The notes beneath the pieces were generated by a model that was not told where the DNA came from, ran no database searches, and worked only from the letters and a program-made list of their open reading frames with translations. Shown in pieces: positions 1 through 13,120 of a stretch of DNA of 64,000 nt (positions are counted from its first letter, which is position 1; every line of letters starts with the position of its first letter). The position numbers were made by a program, and so were the translations under genes. The DNA is taken from NCBI GenBank assembly GCA_021234155.1, contig JAJEKV010000031.1, positions 3,388,898-3,452,897 of the forward strand, read 5' to 3'. Source of the stretch: Isoetes taiwanensis (taxonomy: Eukaryota > Streptophyta > Lycopodiopsida > Isoetales > Isoetaceae).

Positions 1-896
1 TGTCGAGCCCATACCGGCCCTCCTCAGCGGTGCGTGGTATTAGACCTAGCCCACAATGTTCCCGGCCGCCGCTACACATCCGGAGGGATCAACTCGTGAT
101 CGACAAGCCCTTCCTTGTCACCGGTCTAGCTCACGCCACCCACAACCAAAGCGGGCTCTTATGTACGTGCCGCATTAATTGGGAATTAATGGGCTAACTA
201 TGATCATACAACTACTTGGGCTCGGGTCTCTACCCCCTTCCCAATACACAAGAGTGGCGCATAGAATGTCAAAACATCATCAATGTAATGAACATAATAC
301 AGAATACATCTATTCTAATCTCCCTAATCATACATGGTTAGGTTCCTTTGTTAGTGTCTATCATTCTTAGGCCGTAGGGGTTGCCTATAGCTAAGAATGG
401 ATGCTAAACCTACCAAAGAGGCCCTCGATAACTCGGGTCTACCTATTGAATCAACCACCCACCCGCGATCTTGGCCGGCTCCCACTCCTCCGAAAGCGCC
501 CATGCCGCTGATCTCGGGTCCGGCCGATCTTGGATCGAAGCCGCAACACAGGAAATCCGACTTCTCCGCCTCGCTCAGCGAAATGCATCCTCTGGCCGCT
601 CCAATCCGAGACCGTGGGCCGAGAACTGAAGGGTTTCCCTTTTAGGTTTATGCCCCTTTATCTCCACGCATTTAGGGCTGGTCCCTTTTGGTCAATGGGT
701 CATTGCCACGCGTGGCAAAAGGGATTATATTCACATGTTGCTTTAACATGTGCAACATAATGGTTCACAAGGTCGCCTTAGGTACTACCCTTTACTTGCC
801 GCCGCGGTGTACATGTCGCCCGAGTCGACATGTACTAGTGACGCGGTCGAGATAATATATGATTCATACCGTATGTTATCTTTGCCGAACGCCACA
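1..896 (-). mobile_element. Element A: partial 3' LTR (left edge cut by window)
   Basis: This stretch is a direct repeat of 12226-13120: both copies start with tgtcgagcccatacc, and both stop at a gaacgYcaca end. Beyond that point the two flanks are unrelated (ttctcccc on the left, gtgcattt on the right), so this is a real repeat boundary. Read on the minus strand the repeat begins TGTGGCGTTC, the usual TG of an LTR. The copy continues left of the window, since its partner extends about 660 bp further upstream. The two copies carry many small indels, which suggests an old insertion. The orientation is set by the purine tract next to it and the primer-site-like sequence at 11549. Confidence 0.72.
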
Positions 897-911
897 TTCT
901 CCCCACCTTGA
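897..911 (-). promoter_or_regulatory. Polypurine tract of element A
   Basis: On the minus strand the bases just before the LTR start read caaggtggggagaa and run directly into TGTGGC. A purine run abutting the LTR is the usual plus-strand primer of an LTR retrotransposon. It fixes the element as minus-strand, with this LTR as the 3' one. Confidence 0.6.
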
Positions 912-3900
912 ATTGATGCCGCCCGCAGCAGATCGAGTCTCCCAACTTGGGATCTTCCCTGCCCCGCAACCAACTTGATGCATACAATTTATTACTATTA
1001 TACTTACACAATTATTAGAATTACTCTAAGGTAATATTTTTAAAACATTACTAGGACATTGCATTATCCCAATAACTTATCAATTCATAACTCTATTAAA
1101 GCAAGGTACTTATTAGCCTTACTTAATAATTTACATTTAAGTTTATCAAGATTTAATAATTTCATATACAATTATCCTTGAGGTACTCTTCTTCATTTCT
1201 TGCAACACATTCCAACAAAACTTTGTGTTGCAAGTCTTCGTGACTTCGACCTCCTTTGCCCTCGGGAGCTCTATTGGCCCCAGGTCGATTAACTACATTA
1301 ATACCATTTTAATTATTAACAAAATTATGGTTATAAGGTAACCACCCATCTAATTAACTAAATGGATACATGACTAATCTCCCGGCGTAGGAAGAGGATG
1401 CTTCTTCCATCGTGGCGGGAGACAAATTTCTATAATGCCTAGGATGACACTCATGCCTACAGCTTTAGTGGCATGGCGTCCTCCCCGTATTTGGGCGTGA
1501 AGGATCCTTCCCCTGGTAGGCATTGACTAGAGGTGCTTTCCTATCAATGCATTCCTGAATGACCTCTTATCTCTCGAGGTCGTCTACTTCCGTGGGACGG
1601 AAGTAGACTTTTTAATCTACCTTCTACTCATCCAAGCGGAACCGTGGTCATGCCTACATTGACATTCCACCACGTCCTAGAGATCACCGTAGTGGTCTCA
1701 TCATCGGTAACAACGCATGCAACCCATACTTAGCATAGGCTGCATGCGTAGATTAACTTGAAACCCCGCATGATTTTACCGGCTCTTTTAATGCATGCGA
1801 TTAACATAATTACCCTAAGGTAATATTTATGAATTAACATTATCATAGTATCGGATACATTACTTCCGATAGTACGATTATATTTACTCTAAGCTTTGCA
1901 ATATTTAACGACTTTTAGATCGCGATTATTTAAACAATAACCCTGGTTTAGACCTATTGTTACATAGACAAGAATTAGATGTGCTTCTTATTCTCTTCCT
2001 TGGGTCCTGCATTACCCTTGGAAGTATATCCCTAAGATGCACTTAAGTATATCTGAATTCTATTTTCTATTTATATTTATAAGGACCCGAGGTCATATAG
2101 CTATCCTTGGAAGGAATTGCATCCTTGCGAAGGATTAATTAACATGCTACCTCACATTACCGTTGTTATTTAACTTATTTCCCTATGATACATATACGTA
2201 CAACAATTTCTATCCGGTTATTAGGATCTATATTTAACTTATCTATAAGACACATTAAAGCTTATAATACATGCGCACACCTTACCTAAGGCTAGAACAC
2301 ATCCACCCATTGAGCCGGCGTCGAGTAATTTTGGAGATGACTTGGTTGTTGCATTGCTCCCATAGTTTTGCTCCACTTCATTGGTGTAGTTAGCTACTAC
2401 GTCAGTTACGCACGTTGAAGGCCTCCTGAGCACTAAGGTATCTATCTATCTTACGCTCTATTCGCTTCGGCCATTGCCGGGGTGAACTCTATTCTACGGG
2501 TCGGTCAATTCGATGCAAGTACGTTTAATAAAAAAAAAAATTGAGCCCTCCCACTTTCTTCGAAAAGAAAATGGTCCTGCACCCCTTCAATGACGTTGTA
2601 CACAACGTCATATCTATTCTCTCCCCTTAAGAGGTTATACACTTCTTACTTAGCGCATTACTTTACTAGCCTTAGCTAACATATATAACCATCTAAGATG
2701 GATGCACATATTATGTTGTCATTTATTTCAATATAGTTATGGGTTACCTACTTGGTTAGAACGATTCTAAACCACAAGGTTTTGTCATGACGACAATTCC
2801 TTTTGTCTCAAAAGACTATTTGATTACTATAATTCTTATTTTAGATGTACCTTACATGTATTATTCTTTTATATTCTAGAGATTCCCCCTTTCTTAGTTA
2901 TTTAAACTCTTGGAATATTCCTACCAATCGAATTGATGCCATCGTAACAAGTTGGCCGGACTTGTTAGATTACTTCTTTTCTTTCGGTTGGATTATTCTT
3001 TTGGAGGTGCTAGATTTATACATGGTCAACAATTATCCTAGTAATGATTCCTTCTTAGCGAGGAGATCAATCTCACCAAGTGGTTTCACACGTTGGATGA
3101 TCATAACAATCGTATAATTTTAGTCACTCCTATGCGTTTCCTTCCCAATCCTTGACGCTTTAGCTCAATATTGGGGCAATCCTTTCAAGCGAGAATATCC
3201 GCAATGCCTTCTAATCCCAATATGGATGTTGCCGCCCAGGTACATTTAACTTACTAGGCCCCATGGCCTTAGATCCCCGAGCTTGCTAGAAGTTCATCCA
3301 CTCGTTGTTCGCTTGAAGTAGCAAGGCACGTTCTTCTCGAAGTCGCCGATACTTCCGGGTCTCCTTTGACAGTGGGGCCCCTTTGATGTAGAGGTTGACT
3401 TTGTTCGTTAGAAGCCTCTCATTGCTGGTGGCTTGCTGGTGTAGTTGATCACTTGAAATCTTCCATGCCGCTTTTCAAAAGCCCGAAGGTGGCGCCGCCG
3501 TTGAAAAAGATCTTTCATCTTGAACTTTTGTCTTGGCAACTAAAGGACAACTCTATATCCGGATATTGTTTCGACTCCATCGACGCCTCTCACGTCGAGT
3601 CCTCTTGTTGCTTGAAGAGTGTTGAGGATGTTGATTGCTTCACCCCCGCAAATTGCCCGACATCTCTTCCTTTGATTTGTTACGCTTATGGGAGGGAAGG
3701 AATAACAAGGGAACTATATATGCAAAGCATATAGCTTACATAATTACAATTACTACTAGAGCTATTAAGTCCCCCTTGTGCCTCCCTTCGAAGTTGCACA
3801 CCTACTCCTTGGTAATGTCATCGGTGTTCCTCGGTGCAATGGTGTTGACGATCTATATCCTCCTATTTGTACGCCATTTCGTACAGAGGGGTAACTTGTT

Positions 3901-5360
3901 GATATACTTGGGCCCTCCAATGTTTGTCGGCTATGGCACAACACGCTTTGCATCATATTCTAACTAAAGGTGTGCTGGTCGTTGATGCTTCGACATTTCA
4001 CCGCTTCCTCGATCCTCGTTTCTAAGCGGTAATTGTTCCCCCTTCATGATACTTGAAGCTATTTGGGGCGCTCTCTTGAGGTCGTAGGCGCTTCCTTTGG
4101 CTATACTCCTCCGGAGTTGTTCTCTTCTGCAGCTTGTTCTTTGAATCGCCCATCCTTGGGTTCACCAAGTTGCATGCAAGTCAGCGTGCAAGTTATCGGC
4201 TCGCCTCGCCTCACCTAATTGCTTCTCCATCGAAGCTTCCAATCTTCCTTGTTTGATCCCCTCGGTCACATGGCTTGGACATTGTCACGTTCCTCGATGC
4301 CTATGCCGTCTTCTTGTCTTGAGGTACCCTCCGGTGGTTTTGATTGTGCCCGTCAGTTTTGATCCTCCTTTTGCCTATAGGGAGCTCGTGGAAGAAGTCG
4401 GTTGCTAGCACTTCTCTAGCTTTCAGTTCTCGACCTTTGTCCCTCTATGCATGTCTGTCTCTCTCTCACAAGTAAAGCTTCATGGCTCTCCTCCTGGCTG
4501 GCTATATTGTCGGGATGATGGATCCTTATATCTGCAAGCAGTTGACCCTTGAGTTGAAGAAGTACCGCTTTAGATATACTCTTGTCATTGAATAGCCCGG
4601 CTATTTATCTTGAACTCTCTTTTGCCCAAGGTGCTTCAGCTTGCTATCCTTGTCGTTAAGGTGTCGAATGCTTCTACCTTGGGCGTTTGACGTGCCACAT
4701 GTCGGAGATATGATCGGCTTCTTCTCTTCTAATTACTGGTAGGAGTACCTGACGAAGCCATCATCTAGTTGTTGAAGGCATATCTCCTCGTCGCAGTGCC
4801 TTTCGTAAGTGCATCTCCATCTAATACACGTGTCATAGCGCATCACCCTATATTACCACAAGGTGGAATTATGGTTGTCTAGATGTTGCCTTCTTAGTTG
4901 GCTCGTTGATGTCGGGTCGTTCCTCCTTCTATTGTTGAGGCCACTCGTGTCATAAATTGCCAAGTGTTGCTGCCACAAGAGGTAGTGGTGCGCCTCGACG
5001 ATGTCCCGTGCAGCACCGATGATCTTGACATGACCGGTGTTGTCTCTTATTCTGACATTAGGTGGACGAGCGGTCTTCTACTTGAGGGCACTTCCCGAAG
5101 TGTTTGGAGTCGAAGGTTTGCTTGGGCTCTGGTCGTTTCTCCCTTGTACTTGCTCTTCCATTTTGATCTTGGGCTATAGTTGTGCTTCCTTGCTTCCTCA
5201 TTTGGTAGTCGAAGTGAAGGAGCTTCCTGATCTAAGCGCTAAATCCGTAAAACATGACTTTAAACTCATGTTTCTCCACTATATCTGTGAGCACCCGAGA
5301 TATACAATACATTGGGATTTTAATTCATCCACTTTTTCAAAACAACTACAAAGATCTACT
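912..5360. other. Element A interior, left part: no recognisable gene
   Basis: This AT-rich stretch between the polypurine tract and the ORF-bearing part lies where pol would be expected in a minus-strand LTR element. I found no reverse transcriptase, integrase or protease motif in any frame; open frames are short (at most about 110 codons) and unlike known families. Either pol has decayed past recognition or the element is non-autonomous and never carried it here. A ten-base A run lies at about 2530. Confidence 0.4.
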
Positions 5361-5367
5361 TAAATGT

Positions 5368-6760
5368 TTATACTCCTTTAGGGTTTCCCCTCCTCCTATC
5401 GTGATTTGATCCTTCGGTTTTCTTTGCATCTTCTTCGCTCGGTTGACTCGGATTCCTTGAGATGCTGCTACTATTGTTGAGCTTCATGTCTGATCCGAGC
5501 TCGTCACCCCAAGTTGCAAAGAGTGTTCGTCGATGTGATCCCTTGAAAAAGATGCTCCTCCTTAATGTGTATGTCCGTCGTAAAGAATGCGGTGACCGCT
5601 CAACATCCCTATTTGCGCGGGTGTCTTTGCAAGGTTGCCGATGTGTGGTGCCATTGATTGGTTGATCACCGCTGTTGCGTCGGGCGTTCTTGAATGTCTT
5701 CAAGCTCGAGATCGTGGTCGGGTGGGCGTGCATTGTCATTCCTCCGTGAGGTTGAATTTCTCGAGTGCGCCTCGCTGATTGGGCTTTGCTTCATTCCGAG
5801 GTGCCTCCCGTGCTTGGAAGTGTGGTCATCTCCATTGCACCTACGCTTAGCTCTTTTCGTTGCCTTTGCGTGATTTGTACCGCCGGCTAGGTCGCCTCCT
5901 CCGGCCCTTTGGGTCCTATCCATTCGAAGTCTCGCACTCCTTGGCCGACGAGTAAAGTCGCCCTTCCTTTGGTTTCTAGGTGTTTCGGGTCCCGAATTCT
6001 TGTTCGAGTGGAATATTCTCCTTCTTGATCTTGCCCCTAATGCTGATATAGGCCTTCAAGTTGGAGATGTTCCTTCCCCTCGGATATCGTCTCCTTCCCC
6101 TCATGGTCTCCTACTTTTTGGAACCGATGAAAGTTCTCTATTTGGTGCAAGGGAGCTGGAAGCTCATCCCCGTTAGCCTTAGGTGCTTTGTGGTTGCCTA
6201 GCTTGGTTGCTCCTTTTGTTGACGTTGCATTACATTCGCTTGAGCCGTTGGGCTGCAAGGTCGCGGGTTGTCTTCCCTCCCGGTTTCTATACGCTCCCCG
6301 TGTCGCCATGACTTCTCTCCTCGATGAAAGATTATGCCCCTCGACCTTAGCTCGTGATGCCAACGTGGCATCGATGTCAACGCCTTCCCCGCACCTATAT
6401 TTTGCTGCCTTGCATTCTTCCATTTGAAACTCATGTGCGCCGAGTTGGTGAAGGCGCCGAGATCCTCTTTTTTCGATGTGACCTCGTGGACGTGGTAGCC
6501 GGGAGGTTGATATCTAGAAAATTTTGATGCCGTTGGTTACCAAATATTCTTCCCATTTGATGAAGATTGATGATAGGCCGGTGGTGTCCCCGTTCTACTC
6601 GCTTGTCGGGCTTGAGGTGTTTGTCGTTGTGCTTCCCTCTCTTGGGTATGCCTTTTCGGTCTCCTCTCCTTATCTCGTGCGTACATCGGTGGGACCTTGA
6701 TGTCTTCAAGAAGGCGCCTCTAGCTCTTCTCCGTGGCTCGCCCCCAGACTTGAAAAGCAA
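5368..6760 (-). pseudogene. Basic, low-complexity ORF remnants inside element A (possibly gag)
   Basis: Several minus-strand frames (6760-6431, 6423-6037, 5923-5666, 5739-5368) overlap or abut and are rich in Arg, Lys, Ser and Pro, for example RSRNST-type and RRRAR-type stretches. Their position downstream of the primer site and upstream of the polypurine tract, together with this composition, fits a decayed Ty3/gypsy gag. I could not find a CCHC knuckle or any alignable gag motif, so the assignment rests on composition and position only. The reading frame is broken at least three times. It could equally be noncoding GC-richer sequence. Confidence 0.22.
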
Positions 6761-7489
6761 CGCCAGATATTCTAGAGTCTAAGGGTCCACTTGAAGGGCT
6801 CTCCTACAACATTTTGGGCTCTATAAGCAAGCAAGATGGCTCGAGAAAAAAAGACATGGAGACATATCTATAATCTCCAAGTCTATGGACATTAGGACGT
6901 GTGGTATGGCATGAAATGAGGGCTGTTTTGCAAAACCTCCATGATGTTTGAGGCATACTCTAAGGTCCTAGCAAAGTTGGTTTGGGGGAGTCCAATCTCT
7001 ACACATGGAGTGACTTGGGCAGCTCTAGACTCTAGCTCCTTTCTAGGTATCCCGGCAATAGGGAGGTCAATGTGGCTTTTGTATAGGTCAGGACTCTATT
7101 AGAAGGACACAAAATTAGGTCAAGGTTTATGCCTTTGGCATGAGCAGAGGTGATGTACCAACAGTTGGACTTGGGTTGCTATGCTGAGGTCTAGATGACT
7201 ATAACAAAGGGGTGTTCTTGGGCACTTCTATCTAGGAGTAAGGCATCAGCTTTGAGCCGAGAGCAATACTTGTGAGGTACTAATGGGGTATGCTTCTATT
7301 TACAAACAAACCACAGTTTGGAAAAACAATTCAAGGGTTTGAGCAATTTGGGTCATTTTGAGCTGGGGTTTGACATTTCTAGCCTAATTTGAGGTCATAA
7401 ATGGATTCTAGGCTGTCTAACGGTCCTATTGCAACAAATTTCAGGCGATTTGGAGCTCTGTAGCTCAAGTTATGGGGTTTGAAAAATCG

Positions 7490-7572
7490 GACCCCCCTAA
7501 GCATGCGGGAGAGCATAGTTAGGTTGGAACCTAACTGGTGTCTGGCGCCTCCTTGGAGGTGTTGACCTCCAA
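7490..7572. repeat. Copy 1 of an 85-bp repeat (aagcatgcggg...ccttggaggtg)
   Basis: The core acccccctaagcatgcggg, followed by a ttaggt block, a ctggcgc block and ccttggaggtgttg, recurs at 11021-11100 and 11231-11312. Flanks also share an 'acaatttgRg' region. Copy 1 is separated from the other two by the LINE at 7732-10823, so one array may have been split by that insertion. Confidence 0.6.
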
Positions 7573-7731
7573 AACCAAAATTTCCCATTTGCTCCTTCAT
7601 GACCGTTTTTACCTGTGTTCATGACATGTTTTGCAAATCGGATCTATTCTATGATCAGACCAGCTAAATGAATTAGGTTTAGTTCTGGCAATTCTGAGAT
7701 TGTGATCAGTTAGAAGCTTGGACCAAGCACC

Positions 7732-8244
7732 CTATTCCTGAGGCAAGAGAGCTTTAAAATTCCTATTTTTCATGTAGCTATCAGTGACCATATTAAAGTC
7801 TCCAGCCAGAATAAGATCATCAGCATCAATATTAGCCAAACTTTGATTAATTTGATTCCACACAACAATCCTCTCAGAGGGATTATGATAAGAGTACACA
7901 TTAGCTATGGCTATAGTTTCAGGGCCCAGATTACCTACCAAAATCTGCCACCTACCATGTTATCATTGACCATGTGAACTACCTCTAGGTTGGTTCTCAT
8001 GTTCCACACTATGGCAATAATACGCAGACGAGTCATTAGCACTTATAGACCAAACTATAAAATTAGGAGGAAGGGATCTAGAGATAATCTCATTATGGTT
8101 AAGATCATGGATCTTATGCTCCTGGATAAGCAAAATATCAGGGTTAAGGGTAGATATACAGACCTTTAAACGTTCCCTTTTGATGATACTATTTATGCCC
8201 TGGAGATTCCAGGTAATAATTTTAAGGGGGTTAGACATTAACAT
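7732..8244 (-). pseudogene. LINE B: truncated AP-endonuclease (start of ORF2)
   Basis: The frame at 8244-7963 opens with NPLKIITWNLQGINS and continues to DILLIQEHKI, the classic N-terminal motifs of the apurinic-type endonuclease of plant L1 LINEs (WNxxG, QExK). The frame at 7941-7732 holds AGDFN, the next catalytic block of the same fold. Between them there is a frame break and apparent loss of internal sequence. Nothing after the GDFN block is present: no reverse transcriptase and no 3' tail. A 5'-retaining, 3'-lacking copy is the opposite of normal LINE truncation, so the 3' part was probably deleted later. Non-functional. Confidence 0.7.
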
Positions 8245-10823
8245 TTATACCTTCCCTTGGCCATCCCGGATTGGATGGCAGAATTCCTTGGGCTCAATCT
8301 CGAGAGGAGGTCCAATGTAGGTTTTCTTCTGTCCCCTGCCCTTCTTCTGGAAGTGATCTGCTTCCATCCATCCTCATTGCAAGAATGTATGAATTCATGG
8401 TCCGAATTATAGTTCTCGGGCTCTCCCTCAGAGTTTTCCTCCTTAAGAGGGAAAGATAGAGTCACCATGCCTGATTTAAATTGGACTTCCAAGTTGACAT
8501 TCTTGATAAGAAAATCCCAATTTTTATTCATAAACAGAGAGTCACTGTTGAGAGTGAAATCTGAATGATGATCATCAGGGTCCCTTTGGGTAATGGTTTT
8601 ACAATCCATATGAGCTCGAAAGGAGGGCCCCGAGTCGGATCAGTTATATTTTTTGGGGCGCCACTCCTGCCTAATGATGAGAGGGGTTTAAGCGGTATAG
8701 TTTTTTCCCCAGTGGTGCTTCTTCAAGCATCTTATGGGTAGGAGTTTTTGAATACACCACTTCTAAATCGAGTTACGCCCTCCGAGATCTTTATTTTAAC
8801 ATTTTAAGCCATCTTGAGTCAATTTCTTTGGATATACTGTCTGAGGGGGAAATTTGTTTGGGGATATTAATAGAGATAATATCTCCCAGTTTGCTCGAGA
8901 TGGCCTTTAGGTGAGAAATCGTCCATAAAGCAGGGGGCAGATTCGGAAATGTTACCCAGGTAGAAGTGGAGATATACTTTGGGTTACCTGGGGTAAATAA
9001 TGGGCTCCATCTCATGATATAGAACTCGTTGTTACTAATTTTGCCCAATTTCTTTTTTAGCAGGTAGGTAACACTAAAATTATCCTTACAGAGGACCTGA
9101 AACGTTCTGTCATCAATCTTGAGCAAGGAGCAGATGGGTATTCTATGAGTTTTGGTAATCCAAAACTTGATTTCTCCAATAGAGGGGCATTTTGATGGAA
9201 AATAGATAAGCATTCCTCCGCCGTGAGTACAAGTTTCTGGTACCGTGGAATCTTGCACACTCGAAAGATCAATATAATCCAAGTTAACTTTAGATTTGTC
9301 AGTCGGGTTAGCACAAGAGTCGATATTTAACAAAGCATTTTTATATGAGGAAAGAATTGGACCTTTTGCTTTGTCGCTCTTGCCGATGACAGGAATCCGG
9401 TTACATACTTTCTGATCCTCGACTGAGGTGTCTTGATTCCATTCATGCCCGGTGTTGTGTAGGTCCACGCAGGTTCTTGCGATCGCATTGGTTTGTCTCA
9501 AAGCGGGTTAAAATAGCCATTAGAATCCCTAATCTTGCATGCAAAAAGTGTCCTTTTGAGCCTTGTCGATAAATACCGTATTCTTGTGAGACATCTTTAA
9601 GGAGCAGATCGAGCACGAAGGGAGTTTACTGATAGCCTGCCTCCGGTGGTGCTCAATAACTCTGTCATCCGCCTCTTCCCATCTTTTAATGAGCTTTATG
9701 GAAGCCTTAGAGTTCCAGTTGAGGTTTTCAATGTCCAGAAGAATGGCCTTTGCCGCGTTGAGCAACTCGTTCATGGATTTTTGGAAAATGTTGTTCATGA
9801 GGCTGCAGCAGTCGGCCTCAGAGTGGCCTTGTTTCACCATTATCCTTTTACATAGGTTTCTGTCCATTTCCTGCAGAAGCTCGAACATATTCCATGCCCA
9901 GTCCCTATCATTGGCTCTTCCAGCGGCATAGTCTTTTTCCACAGCTTCCATTTTACTCAGAGTTTCACATATAACCCCATCAGCAAGAACCTCCATGCAA
10001 AAAAATAACATTAGTCGGAGTAGAGTAGATATGATTTACTTCTTGCCACCCATCAACTCTTAGAGTTGGTGTGAGTCAAGCACATCCATGCTTGGTCATA
10101 AGCTTTTAGAAGACAAAATCAAGCTTAGGGGAAGTTTTCCAGGGACTACCAGTTATCGACCGGTCTTGAATCATATCTCCGACACGCGCCCCAAAAGGCT
10201 TTGCCCTACCACAGATGCGGCATCTGCTTTCTGTTGATCTTGAATTAAAGCAAAGGTGATGTACATAGATTTCATTTTCGCCCAGACCTTGTCATTCTTA
10301 CTGTCCAACCAAAAAATATTAGTCCATTCATCATCTTCAATCATACGGAGAGCCTTTTCTTTGTCCATTAGGCTCTTGGGTTGATTCGAGACAATTTTCC
10401 CAGTTTTGCTTGCCATATCTAGTTTTCGCCTGCGTATCTCCAAACAAGAATCTGTAAGTCGCTGAAAAACCAAGCCGGCCGGAGATCAAAGAAGCTTGTC
10501 CAGTGGAGAATAGGTTCAATTCCAAATCTCTCAAGAACGGAGATTTGAAAGAGATTTCGGTTAAATCTACCTAGGGCAAGGTAGCCCGAATTATGGGCTG
10601 TAATTCTTAAAGATCCTACTCTGTCAAACCCCAAAATGCTAAGAAAATGACTGCCTAAGGCTGTTCTACTAAATCCTATTCTACTTCTAGAATTGTACGA
10701 CTGAATGATTATACTATCAATAGCAGCGACTGTCACATCATACTCAGAAGGGATGTCCGGGAATCCCAAGCTCTGGAGAACAGCCTCCAGAAAGGCCTCA
10801 TCCATCGAGCCTGGGATGCGCAC
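8238..10823 (-). pseudogene. LINE B: broken ORF1 (nucleic-acid-binding protein)
   Basis: Minus-strand frames at 10823-10419, 10473-10171, 10011-9529, 9501-8791 and 8609-8238 lie directly upstream of the endonuclease remnant in the order expected for LINE ORF1. The 9501-8791 piece resembles the DUF4283-type domain of plant L1 ORF1 (a TWVTFPNLPPALW-type stretch followed by KAISSKLGDIISI). Frameshifts and stops separate the pieces. The first two frames (10823-10171) contain a different, hydrophobic sequence I do not recognise; they may be 5' LINE sequence or captured host sequence. No zinc knuckle was found. Confidence 0.55.
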
Positions 10824-11020
10824 GGAGCCCGAGGCGCCAAATAGAGCGCTTAACGTTCATCCCCCTCCAAGCACAATCGGTGTTGGCCCTTTTTGCTTTA
10901 AACTTATCCAATTTAAACAAATTAACATGCATTTCCAACTAATTGAAGCATTCTAAGTGGGATTCTATCATTACTTTTACAATTTGAGTAAGTTTTGATC
11001 AAATTCCGAGGTTACTTTTG

Positions 11021-11312
11021 GTGGACCCCTCTAAGCATGCGCGAGAAGGGTGTTAGGTCGTGACAACTAGTGTCTGGCGCATCCTTAGAGGTGTTGCTCC
11101 AAAATAACTTTTACTTAATGTTTTTCTGTGTTTTAACACTCAAATCTAGCTAACTCGAGCTTTTTAAGCGGAATTTCATCTTTTATTTTACAATTTGGGG
11201 CTCCTAAGGCCGAGTTCTAGGGTTCATATGGGGTGACCCCTCTAAGCATGCGCGAGAGACCAGTTAGGTCTGGACCTAACATGTTCCTGGCGCATCCTTG
11301 GAGGTGTCGGCC
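11021..11312. repeat. Copies 2 and 3 of the 85-bp repeat in a tandem array of about 210-bp period
   Basis: acccctctaagcatgcgcgag occurs at about 11025 and again near 11236, each followed by a ttaggt block, ctggcgcatcctt and gaggtgt. The 125 bp between cores also match loosely (a tttacaatttg stretch before each). This makes two full tandem units, with the third copy at 7490 beyond the LINE. Confidence 0.65.
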
Positions 11313-11548
11313 AAAAAGTGTCTAAAATTTGCTAGACTTTCTTAGGTGACTTTTCTTCTATCTATTTCATCTTAAATATGTTCTCTAATTATCCTAATTC
11401 TAGGTAATTACTAACTCTATTCCTGGGAAAAAAAATTTCCCACTATTCGAGGTTTGTGCTTGGGCTTTTATCTCCAAGACTGAATGTCTAGATTAGTTAG
11501 TTCCTATAGGAATACGGTCGATTGCTTTCGATCTTGGTACGCCAAGAT

Positions 11549-11563
11549 CAAGGCTCTCGATAC
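11549..11563 (-). promoter_or_regulatory. Primer-binding-site-like sequence of element A
   Basis: The minus strand reads TGGTATCGAGAGCC, one base longer than the usual plant initiator-tRNA-Met primer site TGGTATCAGAGC. It lies on the inner side of the right-hand LTR, as expected for a minus-strand element. The CA that should end the LTR just before it is not visible, so the exact border is uncertain. Confidence 0.4.
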
Positions 11564-11565
11564 CA

Positions 11566-13120
11566 TTAGACGGCCCCCGGCTCCTATCGATGCCCGATCG
11601 TATACAAGCTGGAGATCATCCCTCAAACCAGCATCTGGTCGTTGACATGAGGCCGTCCACCTAACATCGGGCTCTTGCTGGTGGCCAAGAACCCGACGGG
11701 GAAGAATGGACGTGTCATTCATCCCGTCTCCCTCGGGATCGATCTAGCTGCGGAAGCGTAAACACACATGAGCACATGACATCAATCAACAATAACATAC
11801 CCACCTCGAAGGGTGGTCCACCATATCACAGTAGCTGCAACAACACATCAAGACATCAATATAACATGGGAAATCCTATCCGGGCTCGGACTCTTGGGGA
11901 AAGGCGGCGGCTTGGGTCTCCGGATAACAATGTAGGCATGAGAATTCATGGCAAATGGATTTGGCTGGCATAGAAACATGGTTGTTGGGTAGTCCACTCC
12001 ATCCGCCCCTCCTGTGCATACTTTGCAGATAGGCTGAAAAGTATTGGAGAACTGACCATGAGCCTTAGGGTTCATAGCCAAAGGGGCTACTATTGCATCT
12101 CCCGGCTCCGATGAGGCGGGGAGGAGATCACTCTCCTCCAGAAGGTTCATGCCAATCACAGGCGAGCTAGAGAGCCACTGCTCATATACGACTTGAACCC
12201 CTAGAAGATGACGCATCACCCAAGAGGTGTCGAGCCCATACCCTGCCCTCATACAGTGCCAGGGTATTAGGCCTAGCCCACAATGTTCCCCGGTTGTCGC
12301 TACGCACCAGAGGGATCAACTGTGATCAGACAAGCCCTTCCTTGTCAGCCGGTCTAGCTCCACCACCCACAGCCAGGCGGGCTCTTATGCACAGGCCGCA
12401 TTAATTGGGAATTAATGGGCTAACTATGATCATACAACTACTTGGGCTCTGGGTCTCTACCCCCCTTCCCAATACACAAGAGTGGCGCATAGAATGTCAA
12501 AACATCATCAACAGAACTGAACATAACAGAATACATCTATTCTAATCTACCTAATCATAGATGGTTAGGTTCCTTTGTTAGTGTCTATTATTCTTAGGCT
12601 GTATGGGTCGCCTATAGCTAAGAATGGATGCTAAACCTACTGAAAGAGGCCTGATAACTTGGATCTACCTATTGAATCAACCACCCACCCGCATCTTGGC
12701 CGGCTCCCACTCCTCTGAAAGCGTCCATGCTGCTGATCTCGGGTCTGCTGATCTTGGATCGAGCTGCAACCTGGGAAATCCGACTTCTCTGCTTCCGTTC
12801 AGGCGGAAATGCATCCTCTGCTTCTCCAATCCGAGACTCAGGGGCTGAGAACTGAAAGGGTTTCCCTTTTAGGGTTTATGTCCCTTTATCTCCACGCAAT
12901 TAGGGCTGGTCCCTTTTTGGTCAATGGGTCATTGCCACGTGGCAAAAAGGGATTATATTCACATGTTGCTTTAACATGTGCAACATAATGGTTCACAAGG
13001 TCGTACCCTAGGGTACTACCCTTTACGGTCGCCGTGTACATGTCGTCTGAGTCGACATGTACTAGTGACGTGTCAGTATAATATACATATTCATACCGTA
13101 TGTTATGCTGGAACGTCACA
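11566..13120 (-). mobile_element. Element A: 5' LTR (right-hand copy)
   Basis: Positions 12226-13120 match 1-896 along their length; 11566-12225 would match sequence left of the window. On the minus strand the repeat opens TGTGACGTTCC at 13120, mirroring the left copy. The inner border is inferred from the primer-like site, giving an LTR of about 1.55 kb. Small open frames on either strand inside it look accidental. The sequence next to its outer end is gtgca; the matching target duplication lies outside the window, so insertion cannot be verified. Confidence 0.6.

Noticed and set aside
11549-11563. Strong claim of a tRNA-Met primer site for element A
   Set aside because: It carries an extra base and no LTR CA end precedes it; kept only as a low-confidence feature.
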